A stretch of DNA of 64,000 bases from Chloroflexota bacterium (GTDB lineage Bacteria; Chloroflexota; Anaerolineae; Anaerolineales; VGOW01): the NCBI GenBank assembly GCA_016875735.1, contig VGOW01000009.1, positions 1-64,000 of the forward strand, read 5' to 3'. Each line of letters begins with the position of its first letter. The first letter of the stretch is position 1. The notes beneath the pieces are model-generated. The model saw nothing but the letters and a program-made list of their open reading frames with translations, made no database searches and was not told the origin of the DNA. The position numbers and the translations under genes were made by a program. Below, piece after piece: positions 24,216 to 32,655 of this stretch.

Positions 24216-26180
24216 ATGACCAACGAAACCTCCTTCACTTTCGGCGGCGAGATCGTGTGGCGGCCCTCGCCCGAAACCATCGCCCGATCCAATTTGCAGA
24301 AGTTCATGAGCAAGCACGGCCTCGCCTCGTTCGACGAATTGATGTCCCGCTCCACAACGGAAACGGCGTGGTTCACCGAGTCGGTGCTGAAGTTTCTCGA
24401 CATCCGCTTTCAGAAGCCGTACACCGCCATCGTCGATCTGTCGCGCGGCATTCAGTGGCCGCGGTGGTGCGTGGGCGGAATGCTGAACATTGCCCACAAC
24501 TGCGTGGACAAATACTATGGCACGGAGGCGGGCAAGCGCACTGCGGCGCTCTACGAAAGCGAAGACGGCAAAACCCGGTCGCTCACTTACAACCAGCTGT
24601 ATATCGAAGTCAATCACTGCGCCAACATGCTACGCGTGCGCGGACTCAAAAAGGGCGACGCCATCGGCCTCTTCATGCCCATGAACCCGGAGATCGTCGT
24701 CGCGCTGTTGGCTATCGCCAAAATCGGCGGCATCGTTCTGCCGCTGTTCTCCGGCTACGGCGCCTCGGCCATCGCCTCGCGGCTCAACGACGCCGGGGCC
24801 AAAGCCCTCTTCACCGCCGACGGCGTCCGGCGGCGCGGCAACCTCGTGGCCCTCAAACCCATCGCCGATGAGGCCGCCGCGCAAACGCCTACCCTGCAAG
24901 AAATGTTCGTGGTGAAGCAGACCGGCAACCCGGTGGCAATGCGCGCCGGGCGCGATCACTGGTGGCACGAAGAGATGCCGCACCAATCGCAGTTCGCCGC
25001 GCTCGAACCCACCTCTGCCGAAGACCCGCTGATGATCATTTACACCAGCGGCACCACCGGCAAACCCAAAGGCGCGGTGCACACCCACTGCGGCTTCCCG
25101 GTGAAGAGCGCGCAGGATATGGCTTTCGGCGTCGACGTGCAGAGGGACGATGTTTTATATTGGATGACCGACATGGGTTGGATGATGGGTCCGTGGCAAG
25201 TCTTCGGCGTGACTCTGCTCGGCGCGACGATGTTCCTCTACGACGGCGCGCCCGACTGGCCCGGCCCCGACCGCCTGTGGCAAATGGTGAGCCGCCACCG
25301 TGTCACGGCGCTCGGCGTTTCCCCCACCCTCATCCGCGCCCTCATCAAATTTGGCGACGAGCCGGTGAAGAAGCACGACCTCTCCTCGCTTCGTTGCTTC
25401 GCCTCCACCGGCGAACCGTGGAACCCCGACCCATGGCTGTGGTTGTTCAACACCGTCGGCGGCGGGCGACTGCCCATCATCAATTATTCCGGCGGCACCG
25501 AGATCAGCGGCGGCATCGTGATGGGCAATCCGCTCATGCCCCTCAAACCGTGCGCCTTTTCCGCGCCCTGCCCCGGCCTCGCCGCCGACGTGTTCGACGA
25601 AGAGGGCCAGCCCGTCCGCAACCGGGTGGGCGAGTTGGTCATTCGCAATGCATGGATCGGAATGACGCGGGGATTCTGGAAGGACCCGAAACGGTACGAG
25701 GAAACGTACTGGTCGCGCTGGAAAGATGTGTGGGTGCACGGCGATTGGGCGGCCATTGACGACGACGGCCAGTGGTACATTTTGGGCCGCTCCGACGACA
25801 CGATCAAAATCGCCGGGAAGCGGCTGGGCCCGGCGGAAGTGGAATCGATTCTCGTCAGCCATCCCGCCGTGTCGGAGGCCGCCGCCATCGCCGTGCCCGA
25901 CGCGGTGAAGGGCAGTGAAGTGGTGTGCTTCTGCGTCCTCAAGCCCGATCACTCTCCGAGCGACGAGTTGCGCGACGCGCTAAAGGAAAGAGTGGCCGCC
26001 GAGTTGGGCAAGCCGCTGAAGCCGCGCGATATTAAATTCGTGCGCGATCTGCCGAAGACGCGCAACGCCAAAGTGATGCGCCGGGTGATCCGCGCCGCCT
26101 ATTTGGGGCAGGAGGCGGGGGACACAAGCTCGTTGGAGAACCCGATGGCGGTGGAGGAAATCAGGTTGTTGGGTGGTTAG
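24216..26180 (+). CDS. AMP-forming acyl/acetyl-CoA synthetase
   Basis: A 654-residue ANL-superfamily ligase of acetyl-CoA synthetase length. Motifs are [18 protein letters not shown] (P-loop), [12 protein letters not shown] (A5), [33 protein letters not shown] (A8 hinge) and [14 protein letters not shown], in which the Lys of the TRNAKVMRR motif is the catalytic lysine. The residues resemble acetyl/propionyl-CoA synthetases more than long-chain ligases, but the substrate is not certain. It is probably monocistronic; the 3' end runs into an octad array that includes the stop codon. Confidence 0.9.
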   Translation: MTNETSFTFGGEIVWRPSPETIARSNLQKFMSKHGLASFDELMSRSTTETAWFTESVLKFLDIRFQKPYTAIVDLSRGIQWPRWCVGGMLNIAHNCVDKYYGTEAGKRTAALYESEDGKTRSLTYNQLYIEVNHCANMLRVRGLKKGDAIGLFMPMNPEIVVALLAIAKIGGIVLPLFSGYGASAIASRLNDAGAKALFTADGVRRRGNLVALKPIADEAAAQTPTLQEMFVVKQTGNPVAMRAGRDHWWHEEMPHQSQFAALEPTSAEDPLMIIYTSGTTGKPKGAVHTHCGFPVKSAQDMAFGVDVQRDDVLYWMTDMGWMMGPWQVFGVTLLGATMFLYDGAPDWPGPDRLWQMVSRHRVTALGVSPTLIRALIKFGDEPVKKHDLSSLRCFASTGEPWNPDPWLWLFNTVGGGRLPIINYSGGTEISGGIVMGNPLMPLKPCAFSAPCPGLAADVFDEEGQPVRNRVGELVIRNAWIGMTRGFWKDPKRYEETYWSRWKDVWVHGDWAAIDDDGQWYILGRSDDTIKIAGKRLGPAEVESILVSHPAVSEAAAIAVPDAVKGSEVVCFCVLKPDHSPSDELRDALKERVAAELGKPLKPRDIKFVRDLPKTRNAKVMRRVIRAAYLGQEAGDTSSLENPMAVEEIRLLGG

Positions 26181-26203
26181 GTTGTTCGGTGGTTTGGTGG
26201 TTA
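26164..26203. repeat. Octad array (5 units of 8 bp)
   Basis: Units ggttgttg, ggtggtta, ggttgttc, ggtggttt, ggtggtta. It is the reverse-complement counterpart of the 2214-2269 array and includes the CoA-ligase stop codon. Confidence 0.8.
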
Positions 26204-26224
26204 GAGCCTATTTCCAAAACGATC

Positions 26225-26467
26225 TTAACCGTCATGCCGAGCAGACCTTGCTTCTCGAACTGCAATGAGAGCATCGGTCATTACTTCAGGTTCTCTGACG
26301 GAAGGATATGTGGAACGGATCGATTGAAGCGCTTCGGAAAACCTTTGGGTTATTGCCGCCCGATCTATTTCAGCATCCAGCAACCGCCAGAGCGTCATCT
26401 TTTCGCCAACCGGCAAGCAGCGCAACGCATTGATTAGTTGTTCGAGAGACAAATCAACGGTTATCAT
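26225..26467 (-). CDS. Small antitoxin-like protein, orphan
   Basis: An 80-residue protein (MITVDLSLEQLINALRCLPVGEKMTLWRLLDAEID...) that resembles the small helical antitoxins often paired with PIN toxins: a 'sleqLi.al..Lp..ek..l...L' opening and a charged tail. No toxin gene is beside it. GAAGGGTG lies shortly before the ATG. It may be a solitary antitoxin or regulator; the similarity is by eye only. Confidence 0.5.
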   Translation of the reverse strand: MITVDLSLEQLINALRCLPVGEKMTLWRLLDAEIDRAAITQRFSEALQSIRSTYPSVREPEVMTDALIAVREARSARHDG

Positions 26468-26577
26468 TTTACGGCACCCTTCAATCTATAAAGCGATTCT
26501 GCCCCCGAATTATACGCCCTTCCTCACAAATCGCTTCGGGGAATGTCAGTTCAGGGGCCAGCTCAAATCATTCCAAG

Positions 26578-26650
26578 AATTCACCGTAGAGTCACCAAGA
26601 ACACAGAGAACATCTCCAAAAAAACTCTGCGCGCTCTGCGTCTCTGCGGT
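26578..26650. repeat. Long imperfect palindrome, accgcagagacgcagag type
   Basis: The arms ttcaccgtagagtcaccaag and ctctgcgtctctgcggtgaa are about 75% complementary around a 30-nt centre. Relatives are at 18215-18305 and 60686-60764. The 270 bp between the antitoxin-like gene and glyA-gcvT hold only this and short aaccaccc octads before the ribosome site. Confidence 0.65.
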
Positions 26651-26736
26651 GAAACTACCCTCCTCTCCCTTCCTTGACTTCCCCTCCTCCACCGCCTACA
26701 ATCCAGCCATCGAACCACCCAACCACCGGAGACCCC

Positions 26737-29700
26737 ATGACCGACTACCTCTTTCGCGGCGCCCTCCGCGACCTCGACCCGCAACTCGCCGAACTGGCCG
26801 ACATCGAAGCCGAACGCCAATACCGCAAACTGATTCTGATCGCTTCCGAAAGCACTGCTCCGCGCGCCACCCTCGAAGCCCTCGGCTCCAACTTCCATAA
26901 CATTTATGCCGAAGGCTATCCCGACGACGACACGCGCTGGATGGCCGATGAAGAGATTCTCGATTACGAGAACCGGCTCGGCCATTACCGCCGCTACGCC
27001 GACCCGCGCTACTACAAAGGCGTCGAATACGCCGACATCGTCGAGGCCCTCGCCCGCCGCCGTTGCGCCGAAGCCTTCGCCGCCAACGGCGTGAGCGCCG
27101 ATCAAATCTGGGTCAACGTGCAGGGCCTCTCCGGCGGCCCGGCCAACAACGCCATCTATCACGCCCTCGTCAATCCGGGCGACACGGTGATGGGCATGAA
27201 CCTCCTCTTCGGCGGCCACCTCTCGCACGGCTCGCCCGTCAACCGAAGCGGCAAGTATTACAACATCGTGCCGTACACCATCAATCCTCAGACCGAAAAA
27301 ATCGATATGGATGAAGTGGAGCGGCTGGCGAAAGAACACAAGCCCAAAATGATCATCGTCGGCTACTCGTCGTATCCGTGGGCGGGCGACTTCAAACGCT
27401 TCCGCGAAATTGCCGACTCGGTGGGCGCGTACCTCGTCGCCGATATGGCTCACGTCGCCGGGCTGATCGCCGCCGGTGTGTATCCCTCGCCGATGGGCCA
27501 CGCCCACGTCATCTCGTTCACCACCCACAAGACCCTCAACGGCCCGCGCGGCGCGTGCATCCTCACCACCGATCCGGTCATCGCCAAGAAAATCGATCGC
27601 GCCGTCTTCCCCGGCGAACAGGGCGGCCCGCACGTCAACGTCTTTCTCGGCCTGGCCCTCACTTTCAAACTCGCCCAAACCGCCGAATACAAAAAACTGC
27701 AAGCCCAAACGGTGAAGAGCTCCATCCGCTTCGCCGGGCGCATGAAAGAACACGGCTTCAAGATTCCGTTCGGCGGAACCGAGTCGCACCTCTTCAACCT
27801 CGACTGCAAATCGGTGCGCGGCCCCGACGGCGCTCCGCTCATGGGCGACTTCGCCGCGCGCATCCTCGACATCGCCGGAGTCGTCGTCAATCGCAACACC
27901 ATCCCCGGCGACCGCTCCGCGCTCAACCCCTCCGGCCTCCGTTTGGGAACGCCGTGGATCACCCAGCGCGGCTTCCGCGAAAAGCACATCGACAAACTCG
28001 CCGCCCTCATCGCTCAAGTGCTCAAAGCCTGCACGCCGTACACGCAGACCGGGCGCAAAGGCACGCTCTATCGCGCCAAAGTGGACTTCGAGGCGCTCAA
28101 CGACGCGAAGATCAAAATCCGCGACCTCTCGCAATCGGTCGGCATCGACTTCGAGCCAACGACGCACGGCTACCCGCACTTCTATTACCTCGACGACCCC
28201 GCGCCCAAACGAAAGAGCGCGGCCATCGAGATCGAAGGCGAACGCGCCGATGACTTTTTGTATTGGGCTTTGAGCAGTGACGTGTACTCGCTGAAAAGCG
28301 GAAAGACGCAACTCACCGAGATCCGGGCCGGGAAACGACTCGCCAAAGGCGGCCTCACTCGCGTGGGACGCCGCCATTATCGACTCGGTGTCCCCGCCGA
28401 TCTCTCCGTGCGCGTCGCCACGTGGCTGCGCGATCTCTCCGACGGATACATCGCCTTCGACGACGATCCCTATCGCAAACTCCCCGGCCCCATCGTCGTC
28501 CGTGACCCACTCCCCTCTCCCAGCGGGAGAGGGGCCGGGGGTGAGGGTGACTCAGTGGACACCTCGAAGCCATACTTCATCGGCCATTTGCCATTCGCCA
28601 CGCGAAGCGGCCATTCGCCATTGCCCAAGTTCGAATGGCGCGAACCCGCCGACGCCCCGCTCAAAAAGACTCGCCTCAACGAAACTCACCGGGCGCTCGG
28701 CGGGCGCATGGTGCCCTTCGCCGGATGGGAGATGCCCGTGCAATACACCGGCGTGCTCGAAGAGCATCAGGCCACACGCAACGCCGCCGGACTCTTCGAC
28801 GTGAGTCACATGGGCGTGTGGGACGCCAAAGGCCCCGGCGCGCGCGCCTTCCTCGACGCGGTGACGACCAACGAAGTGTCGGCGCTCAAGCCCGGCCAGA
28901 GCATGTATTCGCAATTCCTCGCGCCCGATGCCCACGTGCTCGACGACTGCTACTTCTATTGCCTCGCCGATGATCATTTCCTCGTCGTCGTCAACGCCAG
29001 CAACGACGACAAAGATTGGGCGTGGGTCAATGCCGTTCAACGCGGCGAAGTGATGATCGATTCGGATCACCCGTGGGCAGCCGCCCCCGCGCGCAAGGCC
29101 GTGGCCCTGCGCAACCTTCGCGCCGAGTCGTCGGGCGCCGATCAGCGCGTGGACATCGCCCTGCAAGGCCCCAAGTCGCGCGACATCCTCTTGGCTCTCG
29201 GCAGCAACGCTAATAACCAATTACTAGTTACCAACCTCCAACACACCGAACTCTGCCGCGCCACCGTCGGCGGATTCGATCTCATCGTCGCCCGCACCGG
29301 CTACACCGGCGAGCAAATGGCCTTCGAGTTGTTCGTGCATCCCGATAATGCTGTGGGCCTGTGGAATGCATTGCTCGACGCGGGCAAACCGTTCGGCCTC
29401 AAACCTGTTGGCCTCGCCGCCCGCGATTCGCTCCGCACCGAAGCCGGGCTTCCGTTGTACGGCGACGAAATGGCCGGGCATCTCAACCTCGGCGTGGGCG
29501 ATGCCGGGTTCGGATCGTATGTGAAGATGCACAAGCCGTGGTTCATCGGGCGCAAAGCCTTCATCGAGCAAGAGCGGAATCGCAAGAGCGAAGTCGTGCG
29601 CTTCCGCTTCACAGCGAAGGCCGGGCGCATGGCCCACAACGGCGACGCGGTGTTCGACAGCGAGGGCAACGCCATCGGCGAAGTGACGTGCTGTTCGATT

Positions 29701-29844
29701 GACACCGAAGGCTTCCGATGCGGCCAAGCGTATATTGGATTGAAATACGGCAAAGAGGGGACGCCGATCCTGATTCGAAACGGCGGCGAGTCGCGCCCGC
29801 CCGAAGCGGCGACGGTGTTGAGTCGATTTCCGAAGAAGAAGTGA
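26737..29844 (+). CDS. glyA-gcvT: Serine hydroxymethyltransferase-aminomethyltransferase fusion (GlyA-GcvT)
   Basis: A 1035-residue fusion. Residues 1-590 are GlyA: LILIASESTAPRATLEALGS, HVISFTTHKTLNGPRGA with PLP-binding Lys265, and GTPWITQRGFREKH. A linker of about 50 residues follows. Residues about 640-1035 are GcvT: THRALGGRMVPFAGWEMPVQY, LFDVSHMGVWDAKGPGARAFLD and AARDSLRTEAGLPLYGDEM. The pair would make 5,10-methylene-tetrahydrofolate and then exchange it between serine and glycine without release. GGAG precedes the ATG. The linker contains a GGGAGAGGG element and near-heptads, and GcvT contains four heptads at 29211-29238. No separate gcvT occurs near gcvH-gcvPA-gcvPB. Confidence 0.93.
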   Translation: MTDYLFRGALRDLDPQLAELADIEAERQYRKLILIASESTAPRATLEALGSNFHNIYAEGYPDDDTRWMADEEILDYENRLGHYRRYADPRYYKGVEYADIVEALARRRCAEAFAANGVSADQIWVNVQGLSGGPANNAIYHALVNPGDTVMGMNLLFGGHLSHGSPVNRSGKYYNIVPYTINPQTEKIDMDEVERLAKEHKPKMIIVGYSSYPWAGDFKRFREIADSVGAYLVADMAHVAGLIAAGVYPSPMGHAHVISFTTHKTLNGPRGACILTTDPVIAKKIDRAVFPGEQGGPHVNVFLGLALTFKLAQTAEYKKLQAQTVKSSIRFAGRMKEHGFKIPFGGTESHLFNLDCKSVRGPDGAPLMGDFAARILDIAGVVVNRNTIPGDRSALNPSGLRLGTPWITQRGFREKHIDKLAALIAQVLKACTPYTQTGRKGTLYRAKVDFEALNDAKIKIRDLSQSVGIDFEPTTHGYPHFYYLDDPAPKRKSAAIEIEGERADDFLYWALSSDVYSLKSGKTQLTEIRAGKRLAKGGLTRVGRRHYRLGVPADLSVRVATWLRDLSDGYIAFDDDPYRKLPGPIVVRDPLPSPSGRGAGGEGDSVDTSKPYFIGHLPFATRSGHSPLPKFEWREPADAPLKKTRLNETHRALGGRMVPFAGWEMPVQYTGVLEEHQATRNAAGLFDVSHMGVWDAKGPGARAFLDAVTTNEVSALKPGQSMYSQFLAPDAHVLDDCYFYCLADDHFLVVVNASNDDKDWAWVNAVQRGEVMIDSDHPWAAAPARKAVALRNLRAESSGADQRVDIALQGPKSRDILLALGSNANNQLLVTNLQHTELCRATVGGFDLIVARTGYTGEQMAFELFVHPDNAVGLWNALLDAGKPFGLKPVGLAARDSLRTEAGLPLYGDEMAGHLNLGVGDAGFGSYVKMHKPWFIGRKAFIEQERNRKSEVVRFRFTAKAGRMAHNGDAVFDSEGNAIGEVTCCSIDTEGFRCGQAYIGLKYGKEGTPILIRNGGESRPPEAATVLSRFPKKK
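28512..28547. repeat. Partial GGGAGAGGG repeat element in the GlyA-GcvT linker
   Basis: The 10-bp stem cccctctccc/gggagagggg with loop agc, followed by gggtgaggg, is a one-sided copy of the 1892-1988 element. It encodes PLPSPSGRGAGGEG in the linker. Confidence 0.8.
28584..28624. repeat. Near-heptads ccatttg/ccattcg in the GlyA-GcvT linker
   Basis: Five of six units (ccatttg, ccattcg, ccacgcg, a 6-nt variant, ccattcg, ccattgc) keep a 7-bp step and encode the second half of the linker. Confidence 0.55.
29211..29238. repeat. Heptads (4 units) inside the GcvT domain
   Basis: Units taataac, caattac, tagttac, caacctc encode NNQLLVTNLQ. They match reverse complements of the ggtaatt-type units at 23256-23353. 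Confidence 0.6.
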
Positions 29845-30332
29845 TCCGCATCACTCAGATCGGCCCCGGACACATCGAACCCGCATTCGCCCTCCTCTGC
29901 CGCTTCTTCGCCGAGGAGGGCTTTTCTACCCCGCCCGACCGAATCCGATCCTCACTGCAAACTTTCCTTACCGAGCCGGGCATTGCTGTGTTTCTCGCGT
30001 GGCGGGAGGCAACCGCAGTGGGCATGGCCACCATGGCTTCGCGGCCCAGCATCGAGCATGGGCTGTATGCAGAGATTGAGGATTTGTATGTTCTGCCTTC
30101 GGCGCGGGGCGCGGGCGTTGGCGCCGCCCTGATCGAGGCCGCAGTGCAGTGGTGCGAAGAGCGCGGTTGCTCTTCGGTGGAAGTGTGCATCACTTCTGAA
30201 GGCGAGGCCGCGCACGGGCTGACTCGATTCTATGAAAAGTTTGGCTTCGCCGATGAGGGGCGGCGATTGATTGCGAAAAATTGTAAAGGCGATTCTCGAA
30301 TCACCCCTACTTCGGCAACTCTTGCGTGCTGA
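29841..30332 (+). CDS. GNAT-family N-acetyltransferase
   Basis: A 163-residue GNAT protein. The acetyl-CoA loop appears as LPSARGAGVGAALIEAAVQW, preceded by the IEDLYV strand and followed by SVEVCITSEGEAAHGLTRFYEKFGF. The substrate is unknown. GTG at 29841 was chosen because it overlaps the GlyA-GcvT stop (GTGA), placing it in the same operon, and residues downstream match the family start. The 3' end overlaps speE on the other strand by 26 bp, a tail-to-tail arrangement. Confidence 0.85.
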   Translation: MIRITQIGPGHIEPAFALLCRFFAEEGFSTPPDRIRSSLQTFLTEPGIAVFLAWREATAVGMATMASRPSIEHGLYAEIEDLYVLPSARGAGVGAALIEAAVQWCEERGCSSVEVCITSEGEAAHGLTRFYEKFGFADEGRRLIAKNCKGDSRITPTSATLAC

Positions 30333-31251
30333 ACACGGGCGGAGCATCGAGGGTATAAACGTGTCGTTCCGCCGCAATCGCATCGCGCACATGCTTCGGC
30401 GATTGCATCAACCCTAGCAGAGTGATGCCGTCGAACATTTTGAATTTGCCGTTTGTCTTTTCGGCCAGCAGTTTGTTCACCGCCTCGGGGTCGGGGCGGG
30501 TATTGATGGGCATGTCGCTGGCGAGAATGAAGCCCCACGGATGCCCCAAACACGGGACGTGAACGTGGTACGAGTGCGCGTTGGCGAACACGGCTTTGAG
30601 CGTGGACACCAGCCGCACGTGCATGCCCATCGAGGGCGGCGAGACCGGCCCCGCTTGCAGAAGAAAATATCCGCCGGGGCGCAGAGCCTTGCGCGCTTTC
30701 TCGAAGTATTCTTTGGTAAATAATTTGTACGCCGGGCCGTGCTCAATGGGGTCGGTCAAATCAGAAATGATCACATCCCACTCGCCCACCGTCTCATCCA
30801 AATAGTCCACGGCGTCTTTGATCACCAGCTTCACCTTTGGATCGTCGAATGCGCCTTGATGCATTTCGGGCAGATGTTCTCTGCAGGCGGCCACCACTTC
30901 GGCGTCCAAATCCACCATCACCACTTTTTCAACCGTCCGCCATTTGAGCGCCTCACGGATGGTTGCGCCTTCGCCGCCGCCCAGCACCAGCGCCGCGCGC
31001 GGCCCGCCGTGATTGACGAAGGCCGGCTGAACCAGCGTCTCGTGATAAATGAAATCGTCGCCGGTGGACGACTGCCATATGCCGTCGATGATCAGCCCTT
31101 TGCCGTACGTGCCGCAGTCCACGATCCACATTTCTTGATACGGCGTGCGCTTGTGGACGATGACTTTATGGACAGCGTGGTAAAGAATGTCGGACGGGGT
31201 GAGGTAATCGGCAATCCAATAGATGGGGGGCGAAACGTGTTCTTGTGTCAT
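30307..31251 (-). CDS. speE: Spermidine synthase
   Basis: A 314-residue aminopropyltransferase that moves an aminopropyl group from decarboxylated SAM to putrescine (or a related amine). Motifs include LVLGGGEGATIREAL (SAM binding), VVMVDLDAEVV, and ISDLTDPIEHGPAYKLFTKEYF with the catalytic Asp. Its ATG overlaps the last base of the speH stop codon (TAATG), so it is coupled to speH and they form a two-gene polyamine operon. Confidence 0.95.
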   Translation of the reverse strand: MTQEHVSPPIYWIADYLTPSDILYHAVHKVIVHKRTPYQEMWIVDCGTYGKGLIIDGIWQSSTGDDFIYHETLVQPAFVNHGGPRAALVLGGGEGATIREALKWRTVEKVVMVDLDAEVVAACREHLPEMHQGAFDDPKVKLVIKDAVDYLDETVGEWDVIISDLTDPIEHGPAYKLFTKEYFEKARKALRPGGYFLLQAGPVSPPSMGMHVRLVSTLKAVFANAHSYHVHVPCLGHPWGFILASDMPINTRPDPEAVNKLLAEKTNGKFKMFDGITLLGLMQSPKHVRDAIAAERHVYTLDAPPVFSTQELPK

Positions 31252-31682
31252 TAAACGACCTCATGCTGAATAAAATGCGGCTCTTCGGTAGTGAATCGCC
31301 CGCCGCGCCGCAACACCGAAAACGAAAAGCGCCCGGCGGCGAATCGTCCGGCGAGGAAATGGCAGGCCGCTTCGGGGGTGGTGCGCTGGCCGCAGGTGAA
31401 GATGTCCACAGCGGCGTAGCCGCGTTCGGGCCAAGTGTGAACGGAAAGATGCGACTCGGCTAGCAAAGCAATCGCCGTGATTCCCTGCGGCTCGAAGCGG
31501 TGCGCGCGCAGACTCAGGAGAGTCGAGTTGGCTTGGCGCGAGGCTTCCTCCACCGCCGCCTCGACAAACTCTGAGTCATTAAGCAAAGCAGGCGGGCACT
31601 GATACAACTCCAGAATACAGTGCACGCCCACCGGCGCTTCCAACGTCGCGCCATCGCCGTCAACGGTCATAGTCATGTTCAT
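31251..31682 (-). CDS. speH: S-adenosylmethionine decarboxylase, prokaryotic class 1b
   Basis: A 143-residue pyruvoyl enzyme that provides decarboxylated SAM for SpeE. The autocleavage Ser lies in LLAESHLSVHTWPERGYAAVDIFTCG, which also carries the catalytic His and Cys. The C-terminus FTTEEPHFIQHEVV is longer than in minimal forms. GGGAGG lies upstream of ATG 31682; an alternative ATG 6 nt downstream is possible. The leader contains a terminator-like hairpin. Confidence 0.95.
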   Translation of the reverse strand: MNMTMTVDGDGATLEAPVGVHCILELYQCPPALLNDSEFVEAAVEEASRQANSTLLSLRAHRFEPQGITAIALLAESHLSVHTWPERGYAAVDIFTCGQRTTPEAACHFLAGRFAAGRFSFSVLRRGGRFTTEEPHFIQHEVV

Positions 31683-31710
31683 CTCATAGAACCTCCCTCG
31701 GATCCTGCGT

Positions 31711-31753
31711 CAAAATTAAAGGCCAGACCAGCGCCGTGTGCTCTGATCTGACC
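31711..31753 (-). terminator. Terminator-like hairpin in the speH leader (attenuator candidate)
   Basis: Read on the minus strand, ggtcagatcag and ctggtctggcc form an 11-bp stem with two G-U pairs and an 11-nt loop, followed by tttaatttt. It lies 29 nt upstream of the speH ATG. A second 6-bp inverted repeat (31753-31758 and 31765-31770) directly precedes it and shares one base, which may allow competing folds. Confidence 0.45.
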
Positions 31754-31888
31754 TCAAATTGCACTTTGAGTAACGGTAACGGACAGCCTTTTGCGCTGTT
31801 GCGCCTCCGCCAGTGATAGTTGAAACTACTGCCGGCCACATTGTACCAAAATTGCGGCGCACTGCAATATGCAATTTCCGAGGGCGCA

Positions 31889-31921
31889 AGGCCGACGCGG
31901 TTTCGGAAACCGCGTCGGCCT
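31889..31921. repeat. Hairpin repeat with 3-nt loop
   Basis: A 15-bp perfect stem (aggccgacgcggttt and its complement) with loop cgg, without a T run. It lies between the divergent speH and phosphatase genes. The other bases of this 290-bp gap show only the speH leader. Confidence 0.8.
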
Positions 31922-31970
31922 ATTCATAGTGTAGACTCGGAGGCGATCCTTTTTTCGGAACGAGCCGATT

Positions 31971-32585
31971 ATGACTTACCTTTACCTCATCCGCCACGCG
32001 CGCTCGACGTGGAACGCCGATGGCCGAATGCAAGGCTGGGCCGATGCGCCGCTGGACGAACTTGGGCGGCGGCAAGCCGCGGCGCTGGCCGAACGATTGA
32101 AGGCCGAAGACATTCGCGCCCTGTACAGCAGCCCGCTGGCCCGCGCGCGCCAAACTGCCGAAGCCATCGCCGCGCGGCTCAACCTGCCCGTTCAGCTCGA
32201 TGACCGATGGAAAGAGCGCAATCTCGGCGAATGGACGGGGCTGACGGGAAGCGAGGCCGAAGAAAAGTTCCCCGAACACTGGAACGATCGGGATTGGCGA
32301 ATCGCCGGGCCGCCCGGTGGAGAGAGGCAGGCTGAGTTGGCGGCTCGCGCCGCCGAGGCGGTGTCCCACATCCTCTCGGCCCATCCCAATAATCGCGTGG
32401 CGGTCGTCACGCACGGCGGCACGTTGAGCGCGGCCCTGTCTCACCTGCTCGGCCTCCCACCGGAAAATCCCGTTCACTTTCCGGCGGGCAACACTGCCGT
32501 TGCCCGTGTGCGCGTGCGCGACGGGCACGTGCACATTCTGAGTCTTGGCGACGAACTTCACTTGCAGGCCATGAGAAATGTGTGA
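31971..32585 (+). CDS. Histidine phosphatase family protein
   Basis: A 204-residue phosphatase of the phosphoglycerate-mutase-like superfamily. The phosphorylated His lies in LYLIRHARSTWNADGRMQGWADAPLDELGRRQA (RHA in place of the common RHG). YSSPLARARQTAEAIA and VVTHGGTLSAALSHLLG supply the other active-site Arg, Glu and His. The substrate (phosphosugar, cobalamin intermediate or another) cannot be told. No cobalamin genes are nearby. Confidence 0.92.
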   Translation: MTYLYLIRHARSTWNADGRMQGWADAPLDELGRRQAAALAERLKAEDIRALYSSPLARARQTAEAIAARLNLPVQLDDRWKERNLGEWTGLTGSEAEEKFPEHWNDRDWRIAGPPGGERQAELAARAAEAVSHILSAHPNNRVAVVTHGGTLSAALSHLLGLPPENPVHFPAGNTAVARVRVRDGHVHILSLGDELHLQAMRNV

Positions 32586-32655
32586 GAGCCTTTGTCGGTC
32601 ACCCTAAAATCGAGTACACTTTCTCAACAGTGGACTCGCGGATTGGAGAATGAAC

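Noticed and set aside
26737..29844. Missing gcvT in the genome region
   Set aside because: The T protein is present as the C-terminal half of the GlyA fusion.
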